DNA of 6,248 nt from Anaerolineae bacterium (GTDB lineage: Bacteria; Chloroflexota; Anaerolineae; 4572-78; J111): assembly GCA_020433785.1 (NCBI GenBank), contig JAGRCC010000221.1:2459-8706 (forward strand), in the 5' to 3' direction. This document shows positions 1 to 5,748 of the stretch, piece by piece. Made by a program: the position numbers and the translations under genes. Below the pieces are notes generated by a model. The model was not told where the DNA came from. It worked only from the letters and a program-made list of their open reading frames with translations, and searched no databases. How positions within the stretch are numbered: position 1 is the stretch's first letter; each line of letters begins with the position of its first letter.

Positions 1-156
1 GAGTCTCGCCCGCTTCAGGGTAAACGCTGGCAGTATTTCTTCTATATTGACTTTTTAGGTAGCCTGGCCGAAGAACGTTGCCAGAACGCGCTTAATCATC
101 TCCAGGAGATAACCACCTTTTTCAGGGTGTTAGGCTCTTATCCTAGAGGATGCTAA
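1..156 (+). CDS. pheA: Prephenate dehydratase, C-terminal end (partial)
   Basis: Only the last 51 codons of the gene lie in the window, open at the 5' edge and ending at TAA 154-156. The fragment begins with ESRP, the phenylalanine-binding motif of the ACT domain of prephenate dehydratases. It continues with the usual ACT features: a FFYIDF strand, a helix reading CQNALNHLQE, and a terminal strand FRVLGSYP. Prephenate dehydratase converts prephenate to phenylpyruvate in cytosolic phenylalanine synthesis, and the ACT domain gives feedback inhibition by phenylalanine. The catalytic domain is outside the window, so a fused chorismate mutase or other N-terminal part cannot be excluded. The next gene starts 3 bases after the stop, which suggests one transcript. 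The identity rests on a short but characteristic tail. Confidence 0.85.
   Translation, partial: ESRPLQGKRWQYFFYIDFLGSLAEERCQNALNHLQEITTFFRVLGSYPRGC
145..150 (+). promoter_or_regulatory. Shine-Dalgarno site inside the end of pheA
   Basis: AGAGGA lies within the last codons of pheA, 9 bases before the GTG at 160. It supports GTG 160 as the start of the LOG-family gene even though no ATG is present there, and it implies translation following directly on pheA. Confidence 0.5.
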
Positions 157-159
157 CCG

Positions 160-726
160 GTGGCGTCCACACAGAAAATTGTCAGTGTATTTGGCAGCAG
201 CGCCCCCCAACCACTTAGCGCCGATTACGAAGCGGCTCGAACGGTTGGGCAGCTCTTGGCTCGTGCCGGCTGTATTGTGCAGACAGGTGGCTACTCCGGT
301 ATTATGGCGGCGGCCAGTCAGGGAGCGGTTGAGGCCGGCGGCCACACTATCGGCATAACCAGCGCCCAAATCGAGACGTTTCGGCCAATGCCGCCTAACG
401 AATGGGTTAAGAAAGAAATCAAGCACCAAACTCTGCGTGATCGACTGCTCTATTTAATTGAAAATTGTGATGGGGTGATTGTCATGCCTGGCGGCATCGG
501 CACTTTATCAGAATTGTCGTTAATCTGGAGTTTTGTTCAAACCGGCGAGCGAGCGCCTTTGCCAATCATCACGGTGGGCGGCTTGTGGCAGCGTACTCTA
601 GCTGCCTTTATTGATCAGGCCTATATCAAACCCGCCCACCAAAACCTGATTACCACGACCCGTACCGCTCAAGAAGCGGTGGCAGTTCTGCTGGCTCACT
701 TCAAAACAGAAAGAGATGAATCATGA
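160..726 (+). CDS. LOG-family Rossmann-fold nucleotide-binding protein
   Basis: A 188-aa cytosolic protein of the LOG (formerly 'lysine decarboxylase') family. The Rossmann-like fold is visible: a first strand KIVSVFGSSAP (6-16), the glycine turn TGGYSGIM (42-49), and the signature PGGIGTLSE (110-118), which matches PGGxGTxxE with its glutamate at 118. The arginines at 93 and 95 sit where the catalytic arginine of LOG enzymes is expected, but the usual MHERK-like wording is not present. Characterised members are phosphoribohydrolases that release base from nucleoside 5'-monophosphates, including cytokinin precursors; the substrate here is unknown. The length is typical. GTG is chosen as the start because of the SD at 145 and because the fold's first strand begins right after it. 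It is packed between pheA and the Eis-like gene, overlapping the latter by 4 bases. Confidence 0.85.
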   Translation: MASTQKIVSVFGSSAPQPLSADYEAARTVGQLLARAGCIVQTGGYSGIMAAASQGAVEAGGHTIGITSAQIETFRPMPPNEWVKKEIKHQTLRDRLLYLIENCDGVIVMPGGIGTLSELSLIWSFVQTGERAPLPIITVGGLWQRTLAAFIDQAYIKPAHQNLITTTRTAQEAVAVLLAHFKTERDES

Positions 727-1949
727 ACATCGACACCGTAATTGTTAGACCTGCTCAATCCAACGAAGAAGAGATCATCGCTCAAATTCGGGCCATTGCC
801 TTTGGTTATGATAAGGCCAAAACATTGGCCGCACTTAGAAGTGATCCCCGTTATGACTTATCCGACGTATTGGTAGCCGAGTTTGGCGGTAAAGTCGTCG
901 GCACGACTACCGTTTTTCCGGCCAAAATGTGGTTGAGCGGCGTTCCGGTCAAAGTAGGAGCTGTGGCCGGGGTGTCCGTTCTGCCGGAATTTCGCCGCAA
1001 AGGCATCGGGGCCAAAATGATGCGGTTTGCGATTTTGCGCGCCTACAGCGATCGCCAGGCAATGTCGGCCCTATTCCCCTTTTCTCACAAATATTACCAC
1101 AAGTTCGATTACCAGACCGTGGGTGATCTACACGCCTATATGCTTCACCGGACCAACATAATGGCCACCTATACCGGCTCCGGCCATGTGCGGCCGTTTC
1201 ACCCTAATGATTTACGTATCATCCGTGTGATGTACAAAGGCCAAATGACCTGGAACAACGGCTGGTTCACTCGCACCGATGCCTGGTGGGATAAGTTGAT
1301 TAAAAGCTGGTCTAAAATTGTAGTTTTCGATAACGACGGCATGATTGAAGGCTACATTGCCTATGATCTCCGCACTAACAGGAAAAATGAGTCGGTCTTT
1401 TACATTAAAGAGATGTTCGCGCCCGAAGGGCCGGCCTATCAAGCCTTGAGCAGCTACCTGGCCACCCAAACCGAGGCCGACGTCATCGAATACCTGGCTC
1501 CGCCCCATACGCTGCTGCGTCACAGCCTTCACCAGCCCGTAGCCCACAACGCCCAGAATCGAGGCTGGCTCTTTAACGATTTGTGCCACGTTACGCCCGG
1601 ACCCGTCGCTCGTATTATCCATGTGCCGGAAGCCTTCACCGCTCGATTTTACACGCGCGGCATGTCGGGCGAGCGGGTGTTCAAAATCACCGATCCTCTA
1701 CTGCCCGCCAACGAAGAACCGATTCGCTTCCGGCTGGTCGATGGCCGCCCCGAAACTCAACTAGCCAGCGACGCCAAAATTCAAGTGGAAACCGATATTG
1801 GCACGTTGACCCAGGTTTTGTGTGGTTATCTAAAAGCGAAAGATGCCAACCAGTTAGGCCGTTTCAAAGCCAGCGAAGATACCTGCTCTTGGCTCGACCA
1901 AATCATCGCCGATTCACCGCTGTATATACAGGGGGGCGATTGGTTTTGA
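723..1949 (+). CDS. Eis-like GNAT family N-acetyltransferase
   Basis: A 408-aa protein matching the Eis family in length and layout: an N-terminal GNAT domain (about 1-145), a second GNAT-like domain (about 150-290), and a C-terminal sterol-carrier-like domain (about 300-408). The acetyl-CoA loop is at 83-100, with RRKGIG (91-96) fitting the R-x-x-G-x-G/A pattern. Tyr125 in YYHKFDY (124-130) aligns with the catalytic Tyr126 of mycobacterial Eis. The chain ends in Phe408, as Eis ends in Phe402, whose terminal carboxylate acts as the catalytic base. Eis enzymes acetylate amines, including aminoglycosides and protein lysines; the physiological substrate here cannot be read from sequence. ATG 723 overlaps the LOG stop as ATGA, implying translational coupling. 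A run of six G (1931-1936) lies five codons before the stop, so slippage there would change the catalytic C-terminus. Confidence 0.85.
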   Translation: MNIDTVIVRPAQSNEEEIIAQIRAIAFGYDKAKTLAALRSDPRYDLSDVLVAEFGGKVVGTTTVFPAKMWLSGVPVKVGAVAGVSVLPEFRRKGIGAKMMRFAILRAYSDRQAMSALFPFSHKYYHKFDYQTVGDLHAYMLHRTNIMATYTGSGHVRPFHPNDLRIIRVMYKGQMTWNNGWFTRTDAWWDKLIKSWSKIVVFDNDGMIEGYIAYDLRTNRKNESVFYIKEMFAPEGPAYQALSSYLATQTEADVIEYLAPPHTLLRHSLHQPVAHNAQNRGWLFNDLCHVTPGPVARIIHVPEAFTARFYTRGMSGERVFKITDPLLPANEEPIRFRLVDGRPETQLASDAKIQVETDIGTLTQVLCGYLKAKDANQLGRFKASEDTCSWLDQIIADSPLYIQGGDWF

Positions 1950-1962
1950 AATTAGGCTTTAT

Positions 1963-1991
1963 TTGACAACTTGAGCAAAAAGCTGTATAAT
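1963..1991 (+). promoter_or_regulatory. Perfect-consensus sigma-70 promoter of the cold-shock gene
   Basis: TTGACA (1963-1968) and TATAAT (1986-1991) are separated by exactly 17 bases, a full match to the housekeeping consensus. It starts 14 bases after the Eis-like stop. Transcription should start near 1998, leaving a leader of about 90 nt before ATG 2090. So strong a promoter suggests that control is exerted after initiation, in the leader. Confidence 0.87.
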
Positions 1992-2007
1992 ATTTCACAA
2001 ATCTGTT

Positions 2008-2043
2008 GTGGAATAGTGACGCGAAGTCGCAGGGTAAGTCCAC
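2008..2043 (+). promoter_or_regulatory. Putative antiterminator fold in the cold-shock leader
   Basis: Two nested stems can form early in the transcript. The inner hairpin pairs GTGAC (2016-2020) with GTCGC (2026-2030), with one G-U pair, around the loop GCGAA. The outer stem pairs GTGGA (2008-2012) with TCCAC (2039-2043). Both use bases needed for the terminator hairpin at 2026-2051, so the two folds exclude each other. This is the layout of a riboswitch, RNA thermometer or protein-responsive attenuator. I recognise no known aptamer class. The pairings are read by eye, without energy calculation or covariation. Confidence 0.5.
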
Positions 2044-2057
2044 CTGGCGGCTTTTTT
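2026..2057 (+). terminator. Intrinsic terminator between promoter and cold-shock gene
   Basis: Bases 2026-2033 pair with 2043-2051 as an 8-bp stem with a single bulged G (2046), one G-U pair and a 9-base loop. Six T follow immediately (2052-2057). This is a textbook intrinsic terminator, but it lies downstream of the cold-shock promoter and 32 bases before the start codon. It could both end transcripts reading through from the pheA-LOG-Eis operon and attenuate cold-shock transcription. Confidence 0.7.
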
Positions 2058-2089
2058 GTTGCATATCAATTGTTGGAGGATAATTCATT

Positions 2090-2299
2090 ATGTCTCAGCG
2101 AATTACAGGAACGGTTAAATGGTTTGATGCGTCGAAAGGCTATGGTTATATCGACGCCGGTTTGAACGAAGATGTGTTTGTATACTACCAGTCCATCAAG
2201 GGTGACGGGCTAAGAAACCTGCTGGAAGGCGATCATGTCGAATTTGATATGATCCGCAAGCCCAGTGGCCCGGTTGCGCTTGACGTTACCCGAGCGTAG
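2090..2299 (+). CDS. CspA-family cold-shock protein
   Basis: A 69-aa single cold-shock domain, the normal size for bacterial Csp proteins, which bind single-stranded RNA and DNA and act as cytosolic RNA chaperones. TGTVKWFDASKGYGYI shows Trp11 and the RNP1 motif as KGYGYI (16-21), where KGFGFI is usual. RNP2 is VFVYY (29-33), where VFVHF is usual. Two Phe and one His of the nucleic-acid-binding face are therefore Tyr, and the position matching Phe38 of B. subtilis CspB is Leu41. The start is firm: GGAGGA at 2075-2080 lies 9 bases upstream of ATG. It is a single-gene unit with its own strong promoter and a structured leader holding a terminator, which suggests control by attenuation. Nothing proves cold induction; many Csp paralogues are constitutive. 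Confidence 0.95.
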   Translation: MSQRITGTVKWFDASKGYGYIDAGLNEDVFVYYQSIKGDGLRNLLEGDHVEFDMIRKPSGPVALDVTRA

Positions 2300-2317
2300 T
2301 ATTTTTAGATCGGGTGA
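2286..2317 (+). other. Stem-loop over the cold-shock stop codon
   Basis: TTACCCGA (2286-2293) pairs with TCGGGTGA (2310-2317), 8 bp with one G-U pair. The 16-base loop contains the TAG stop and a run of five T. Translating ribosomes would disrupt it. It may mark the mRNA 3' region but is not a standard terminator. Confidence 0.35.
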
Positions 2318-2330
2318 GTGTTAGGGACTG

Positions 2331-2350
2331 GCGCCGAGCTAACTCGGTGC
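2331..2350 (+). other. Stem-loop after the cold-shock gene
   Basis: GCGCCGAG pairs with CTCGGTGC (8 bp, one G-U) around the four-base loop CTAA. No T-run follows, so it is a compact hairpin of unknown role, perhaps protecting the 3' end of the short cold-shock mRNA. Confidence 0.45.
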
Positions 2351-2365
2351 TTGCCAATGAAACTC

Positions 2366-2395
2366 CAGGGGTCTAATAGCAACCTTAGACCCCTG
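2366..2395 (+). terminator. Perfect 11-bp inverted repeat, probable terminator without T-run
   Basis: CAGGGGTCTAA (2366-2376) and TTAGACCCCTG (2385-2395) are exact reverse complements around an 8-base loop. This is the strongest hairpin in the gap between the cold-shock gene and RNase J, and the likely 3' boundary of the cold-shock transcript. It is followed by a C/T-rich stretch, not a T-run, so it may work as a weak terminator or an RNA-stability element. Confidence 0.55.
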
Positions 2396-2559
2396 TCTCA
2401 GCCCCCTCTCTGCTTCTGATATACGCTTTTGGACAATCACATCAGGTTAACAATCAATCGTAATAAACAACTGCGTAATTACCGCGTAGGCACCTCGTCG
2501 GTAACCTTCCAGTTTCAATTTAACTTTTCGCCCTTAGCCAATTGTCAACCAAAATTCAC
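2396..2559. other. AT-rich spacer without recognised features
   Basis: This is the middle of the 365-bp gap between the cold-shock and RNase J genes. I find no convincing gene, tRNA or strong promoter here. The only detail is an 8-bp palindrome, GTAATTAC, at 2475-2482. A short open frame from TTG 2429 runs into the tetranucleotide repeat and looks non-coding. Confidence 0.5.
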
Positions 2560-2565
2560 TATACT
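2560..2565 (+). promoter_or_regulatory. Candidate -10 element of the RNase J gene
   Basis: TATACT is a 5 of 6 match to the -10 consensus. No good -35 lies 16-18 bases upstream; TTGTCA at 2542-2547 is only 12 bases away. If used, transcription would start at about 2572, exactly where the CCAA repeat begins. Mapping of the 5' end would settle it. Confidence 0.35.
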
Positions 2566-2571
2566 AGCCAC

Positions 2572-2640
<69 letters not shown>

Positions 2641-2664
2641 AAGAACACCATTAAGGAGAACTAT

Positions 2665-4311
2665 ATGGCAAACTATAAATTAAAAATCATTCCCCTGGGA
2701 GGTCTGGGGGAAATTGGCAAAAATATGACCGCTATCGAATATGGGCGTAATGTGCTCATCATCGATGCCGGGGTAATGTTTCCAGAGCACGATATGCTCG
2801 GCATCGATCTGGTCATTCCCGACTTCACCCATTACCTTAAAGACAAGAAGGATTGGGTGCGAGGCATCGTTGTCACCCACGGTCACGAAGATCATATTGG
2901 GGCTTTGCCCTATCTTTTAGCTGAAGTTGACGCGCCGGTCTATGCCACTCGTTTGACGACCGGTTTGATTGAACTTAAACTGCGGCAAAAAGGCCTGGTC
3001 AGTCGGGCCAATCTCAATACCATCAAACCCGGCGATCGGATTTCGATGGGCGGCTTATTTGAGGTGGAGTTCTTCCATGTCTGCCACTCTATCCCTGATG
3101 CCGTTGGCTTGGCCATCCGAACCCCGGTTGGTTTGATCGTGCATACTGGCGACTTCAAATTCGATTACACCCCCACTTGGGGCGACCCGCCGGATTTCGG
3201 CGCGCTGGCTCGCTTCGGGGCAGAAGGTACGCTGGTTTTGCTGGCCGACAGCACCAATGCCGATAACCCCGGCTTCACTCCCTCCGAGAAAACAGTCGAT
3301 GAAGGCCTCGATAAGGTTTTCCGGGAAGCGGAAGGACGGGTTATTGTGGCCACCTTCGGCTCACTGATTTCGCGGGTGCAGCAGATTATCAATGCCGCCG
3401 CCCGTCACAACCGCGTGGTGGCCATCGATGGTCGCAGCTTGGAGGAAAGCACAGAGCAAGCCCAGGCGTTGGGTTATCTTAACGTTCCCTCCGGCGTACT
3501 GGTTGATCTGATGAGCCTGAAAGGACGGCCTGACAGCCAAATTACCATCATTGCCACCGGCAGCCAGGGCGAACCCGGTGCCGCGCTCGGCCGGATGGCT
3601 AACGGCCGGCATCGCCACCTCAAAATTAAGAAAGGCGATACAGTCGTCATGTCGTCGCGGGTAGTTCCGGGCAATGAGCAAATCGTCGCTCGCGCCATTA
3701 ACAAGCTGTTTCAGCAGGGCGCTCGGGTAATTTCCGGCCGGCAAGATCACGTTCACGTTAGCGGCCACGCCAGCCAGGAAGAATTAAAGCTGCTGTTTAA
3801 CCTGGTTAAACCGAAATATTTTATTCCGGTGCATGGCGAACTGCGCCACCTACATGCCCATGCCGAATTGGCTCGCAAGCAAGGCTTGCCTGCCGAAAAT
3901 ATTTTTGTGGTCGAAAATGGTCATGTTGTCGAGTTCGATGAGAAAGGCGGCCGTGTTACTGAGCGAATTCCCGGCGGCTGGCTATTTGTCGATGGCAGCG
4001 GTATCGGCGACATCGGCCCTCAGGTGCTGCGCGATCGCGAGATCCTTTCGCAGGATGGCTTTGTTATTGCCGTCGTGCGGCTCAATGAAAAAACGGGTGA
4101 ACTGGTTGACCGACCTCGGATCATCACCCGTGGCTTTGTCTTTGTCAAGGAGAATATGGATCTAATCGAACGGGCTGAAGAAGAAATTGTCGCCAATTTG
4201 CGTTTAGACGGCAAAGACCCGTATGCTACCATTCGCACGACACTCACCGATATGCTCTACAGTGAAACCCGGCGGCAGCCGATGGTAATGCCGGTCGTAA
4301 TCGAAGAATAG
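2665..4311 (+). CDS. rnj: Ribonuclease J
   Basis: A 548-aa cytosolic metallo-beta-lactamase/beta-CASP ribonuclease with 5'-3' exonuclease and endonuclease activity in mRNA decay and rRNA processing. Family length is about 555. The N-terminus KIIPLGGLGEIGKN is diagnostic. The two-zinc site is complete: HGHEDH (His72, His74, Asp76, His77), His141 in HSIPD, Asp163 in HTGDFK, and His390 in IPVHGE, nearly the numbering of B. subtilis RNase J1. The beta-CASP part spans about 210-350 and includes ATGSQGEP (297-304). HVSGHAS (364-370) binds the RNA 5' end, and the C-terminal domain follows from about 450. The start is supported by AAGGAG (2653-2658), 6 bases upstream. It stands alone, with no RNase J paralogue in view, behind the tetranucleotide repeat leader. 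No clear terminator follows. Confidence 0.97.
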   Translation: MANYKLKIIPLGGLGEIGKNMTAIEYGRNVLIIDAGVMFPEHDMLGIDLVIPDFTHYLKDKKDWVRGIVVTHGHEDHIGALPYLLAEVDAPVYATRLTTGLIELKLRQKGLVSRANLNTIKPGDRISMGGLFEVEFFHVCHSIPDAVGLAIRTPVGLIVHTGDFKFDYTPTWGDPPDFGALARFGAEGTLVLLADSTNADNPGFTPSEKTVDEGLDKVFREAEGRVIVATFGSLISRVQQIINAAARHNRVVAIDGRSLEESTEQAQALGYLNVPSGVLVDLMSLKGRPDSQITIIATGSQGEPGAALGRMANGRHRHLKIKKGDTVVMSSRVVPGNEQIVARAINKLFQQGARVISGRQDHVHVSGHASQEELKLLFNLVKPKYFIPVHGELRHLHAHAELARKQGLPAENIFVVENGHVVEFDEKGGRVTERIPGGWLFVDGSGIGDIGPQVLRDREILSQDGFVIAVVRLNEKTGELVDRPRIITRGFVFVKENMDLIERAEEEIVANLRLDGKDPYATIRTTLTDMLYSETRRQPMVMPVVIEE

Positions 4312-4422
4312 CTAGTCACAAGCCGCAGCCTGGGGAGGCATGAGGGTAAGAATGCATTACAACAGGCCAACTGATGATTACATCGACTTACGTCTAAAAT
4401 AACGACTTGTTTTAAGTTTCAT
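4312..4422. other. Intergenic spacer after RNase J
   Basis: First part of a 325-bp gene-free gap. It holds only a short hairpin, GCCT-GGGG-AGGC (4328-4339), with no T-run, and a 6-base direct repeat, CGACTT, near 4384 and 4403. I see no convincing terminator for RNase J and no coding potential. Confidence 0.45.
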
Positions 4423-4451
4423 GTGACAGGTTAAAAAGGAAGTGCTATAAT
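4423..4451 (+). promoter_or_regulatory. Strong extended -10 promoter of the tandem-GNAT gene
   Basis: GTGACA (4423-4428, 5 of 6 to TTGACA) is followed after 17 bases by a perfect TATAAT (4446-4451), preceded by TGC, giving the extended -10 form TGnTATAAT. Transcription should start near 4458, so the leader to ATG 4637 would be about 180 nt. Confidence 0.8.
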
Positions 4452-4457
4452 ATCAAC

Positions 4458-4636
4458 AGCCGAGATTGACCTGTGATTTAGAAACTGTTCAAAACATATT
4501 TTATAGTCTACAGATTAGTACTGCTTACCGATTCATCACACTGTGTTGTTTTCTAAGTTTGTTTAGTTTATCTGTGGACTAGACAAAACCTCTTAGTCTG
4601 CCACCCGGCAAACTGACTTAAAGGCTCACTTAATCG
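4458..4636 (+). other. Long AT-rich leader of the tandem-GNAT gene
   Basis: Roughly 180 nt of presumed untranslated RNA. The only structure I see is a modest hairpin pairing 4577-4583 with 4591-4598 (7 bp, one bulge). No T-run follows and no known riboswitch motif is recognised. A good Shine-Dalgarno is absent; AAAGG at 4619-4623 is 13 bases from the ATG, farther than usual. Confidence 0.4.
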
Positions 4637-5644
4637 ATGGCTGTATTGACTCAGCAACAAGCTGAACGCTATTTTGGTTTACGCTCTATGGATCCGATGA
4701 AAGATTTGCGGGGCGTGGCCGATTTAATCGAGGAAGCTTTTGCCCATGATTTGGATCGCTCCGGTCAAAACGCTTTGCAAGAACTTCGCTGGCTGAGCCG
4801 CTTAAAACCCATTTTGTGGTGGATGACCTACACCAACCCTGAGCACACCGATTTCTTGTCCGGATTTGTTTGGGAAGAAGATGGCAAAATTGTGGGTAAC
4901 ATCACCGTCAATCGAACTCGGGTTAGCTCTAGAAAATGGTTAATTAGCAATCTGGCTGTTTCCAAGAAGTATCGGGGGCGTGGTATCGCTCGCAGCCTGA
5001 TGGATGCCGGGTTGGAACTGGTGCGGGAATACAGTGGTTCATCGGTGGCGTTGCAAGTTCGCGCCGATAACGAGCCGGCCAAGCAACTCTACCAATCCCT
5101 TCACTTTAAGGAAATTTCAGGCACAACATATTTATCGGCCGAACGTATTCCTTTAATCGAGATTGCCCCCATTCCTCCCAACCTCATCCTACGTTCCAGA
5201 AATTCGAGCATGTACGATACCCGAGAAGCCTATACCTTGGCCAGCGCCGCAACACTACCTTTAGCTCAAAAAGAGTGGCCGTTGCGCCAGAGCCAATTCA
5301 AGCTCACCGGTAGCGAGTCATTCAATGAATTTTTCCGCAGCTTTTTAGGCTTTGGCTCGCCAATCCACTGGGTGGTTGAAGATGGACAACGCTTTGTGGC
5401 GATGATCAACATTCGCCCCGGCAATTGGCGGAGTACGCATCAGATTGAATTAATTGTTCATCCCGATTGGCACGGCTATTTGGAGAAACCGTTAATTAGC
5501 CGCGCTCTGGTATACCTCCGTACCTGGCGCAACCGGCCCATCTCCGTTAAACATCCCGCCAACCATATACAGGCGATTGAGGTTTACAAGTCATTCGGCC
5601 TTCTTGAAAGGCAAACGCTAATCTGGATGAAATTGGATTTGTAA
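4637..5644 (+). CDS. Tandem-domain GNAT N-acetyltransferase
   Basis: A 335-aa protein with two GNAT-like halves. The first (about 17-168) is complete: the strand SNLAVS (104-109), the acetyl-CoA loop YRGRGIA (112-118, pattern R-x-x-G-x-A), and a RimI-like end with VRADNEPAKQLYQSLHF (141-157), where the Asn and Tyr are typical. The second (about 185-335) keeps the outline IELIVHPDWHG (270-280) and a late AIEVYKSFGL (313-322) but lacks the G-x-G/A of the loop, so it probably no longer binds acetyl-CoA. Two-GNAT proteins such as mycothiol synthase share this plan. The substrate is unknown. The ATG start is not firm: there is no clear Shine-Dalgarno, and Met18 (4688) or Met21 (4697) would also keep the domain. 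It is transcribed from its own promoter. Confidence 0.82.
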   Translation: MAVLTQQQAERYFGLRSMDPMKDLRGVADLIEEAFAHDLDRSGQNALQELRWLSRLKPILWWMTYTNPEHTDFLSGFVWEEDGKIVGNITVNRTRVSSRKWLISNLAVSKKYRGRGIARSLMDAGLELVREYSGSSVALQVRADNEPAKQLYQSLHFKEISGTTYLSAERIPLIEIAPIPPNLILRSRNSSMYDTREAYTLASAATLPLAQKEWPLRQSQFKLTGSESFNEFFRSFLGFGSPIHWVVEDGQRFVAMINIRPGNWRSTHQIELIVHPDWHGYLEKPLISRALVYLRTWRNRPISVKHPANHIQAIEVYKSFGLLERQTLIWMKLDL

Positions 5645-5673
5645 ATCGGCCCATAATTTTACCTTTACCCAGT

Positions 5674-5702
5674 TTGTTCATAAAAACATCTGTAAATATA
5701 AT
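5674..5702 (+). promoter_or_regulatory. Probable promoter of the glycosyltransferase gene
   Basis: A perfect TATAAT (5697-5702) lies 17 bases after TTGTTC (5674-5679), a weak -35 with only TTG matching. The predicted start near 5709 would leave a leader of about 40 nt that begins almost directly with the hairpin at 5715-5736. Confidence 0.55.
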
Positions 5703-5714
5703 GGCTTATCATTC

Positions 5715-5739
5715 AGACTGAGTTTATACTCAGTCTTTT
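5715..5739 (+). terminator. Terminator hairpin of the tandem-GNAT gene
   Basis: AGACTGAGT (5715-5723) and ACTCAGTCT (5728-5736) form a perfect 9-bp stem with loop TTAT, running into TTTT (5736-5739) and a further T-rich stretch. It lies 70 bases after the GNAT stop and fits its terminator. It also lies just downstream of the presumed glycosyltransferase promoter, so it may be the 5' stem-loop of that mRNA. Confidence 0.75.
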
Positions 5740-5748
5740 GATTTATTT

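Noticed and set aside
2017..2026. Match to the enterobacterial cspA 'cold box' (UGACG...)
   Set aside because: Only the first five bases agree, and the position is about 20 bases into the leader; the bases are better explained by the hairpin at 2016-2030.
1971..2165. A 64-codon frame across the cold-shock leader
   Set aside because: It starts inside the promoter spacer and overlaps the terminator, and it runs out of frame into the certain cold-shock gene.
2542..2565. TTGTCA with TATACT as a full promoter for RNase J
   Set aside because: The spacing is 12 bases, too short for a sigma-70 promoter; only the -10 is kept as a candidate.
3361..3768. Long open frames on the minus strand inside RNase J and the Eis-like gene (also 1212-1622)
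   Set aside because: They mirror strongly coding + strand genes, have no recognisable domains and no ribosome sites.
4479..4507. Second promoter TTAGAA-17-TATAGT for the tandem-GNAT gene
   Set aside because: The -35 is weak and the much stronger promoter at 4423-4451 explains the gene.
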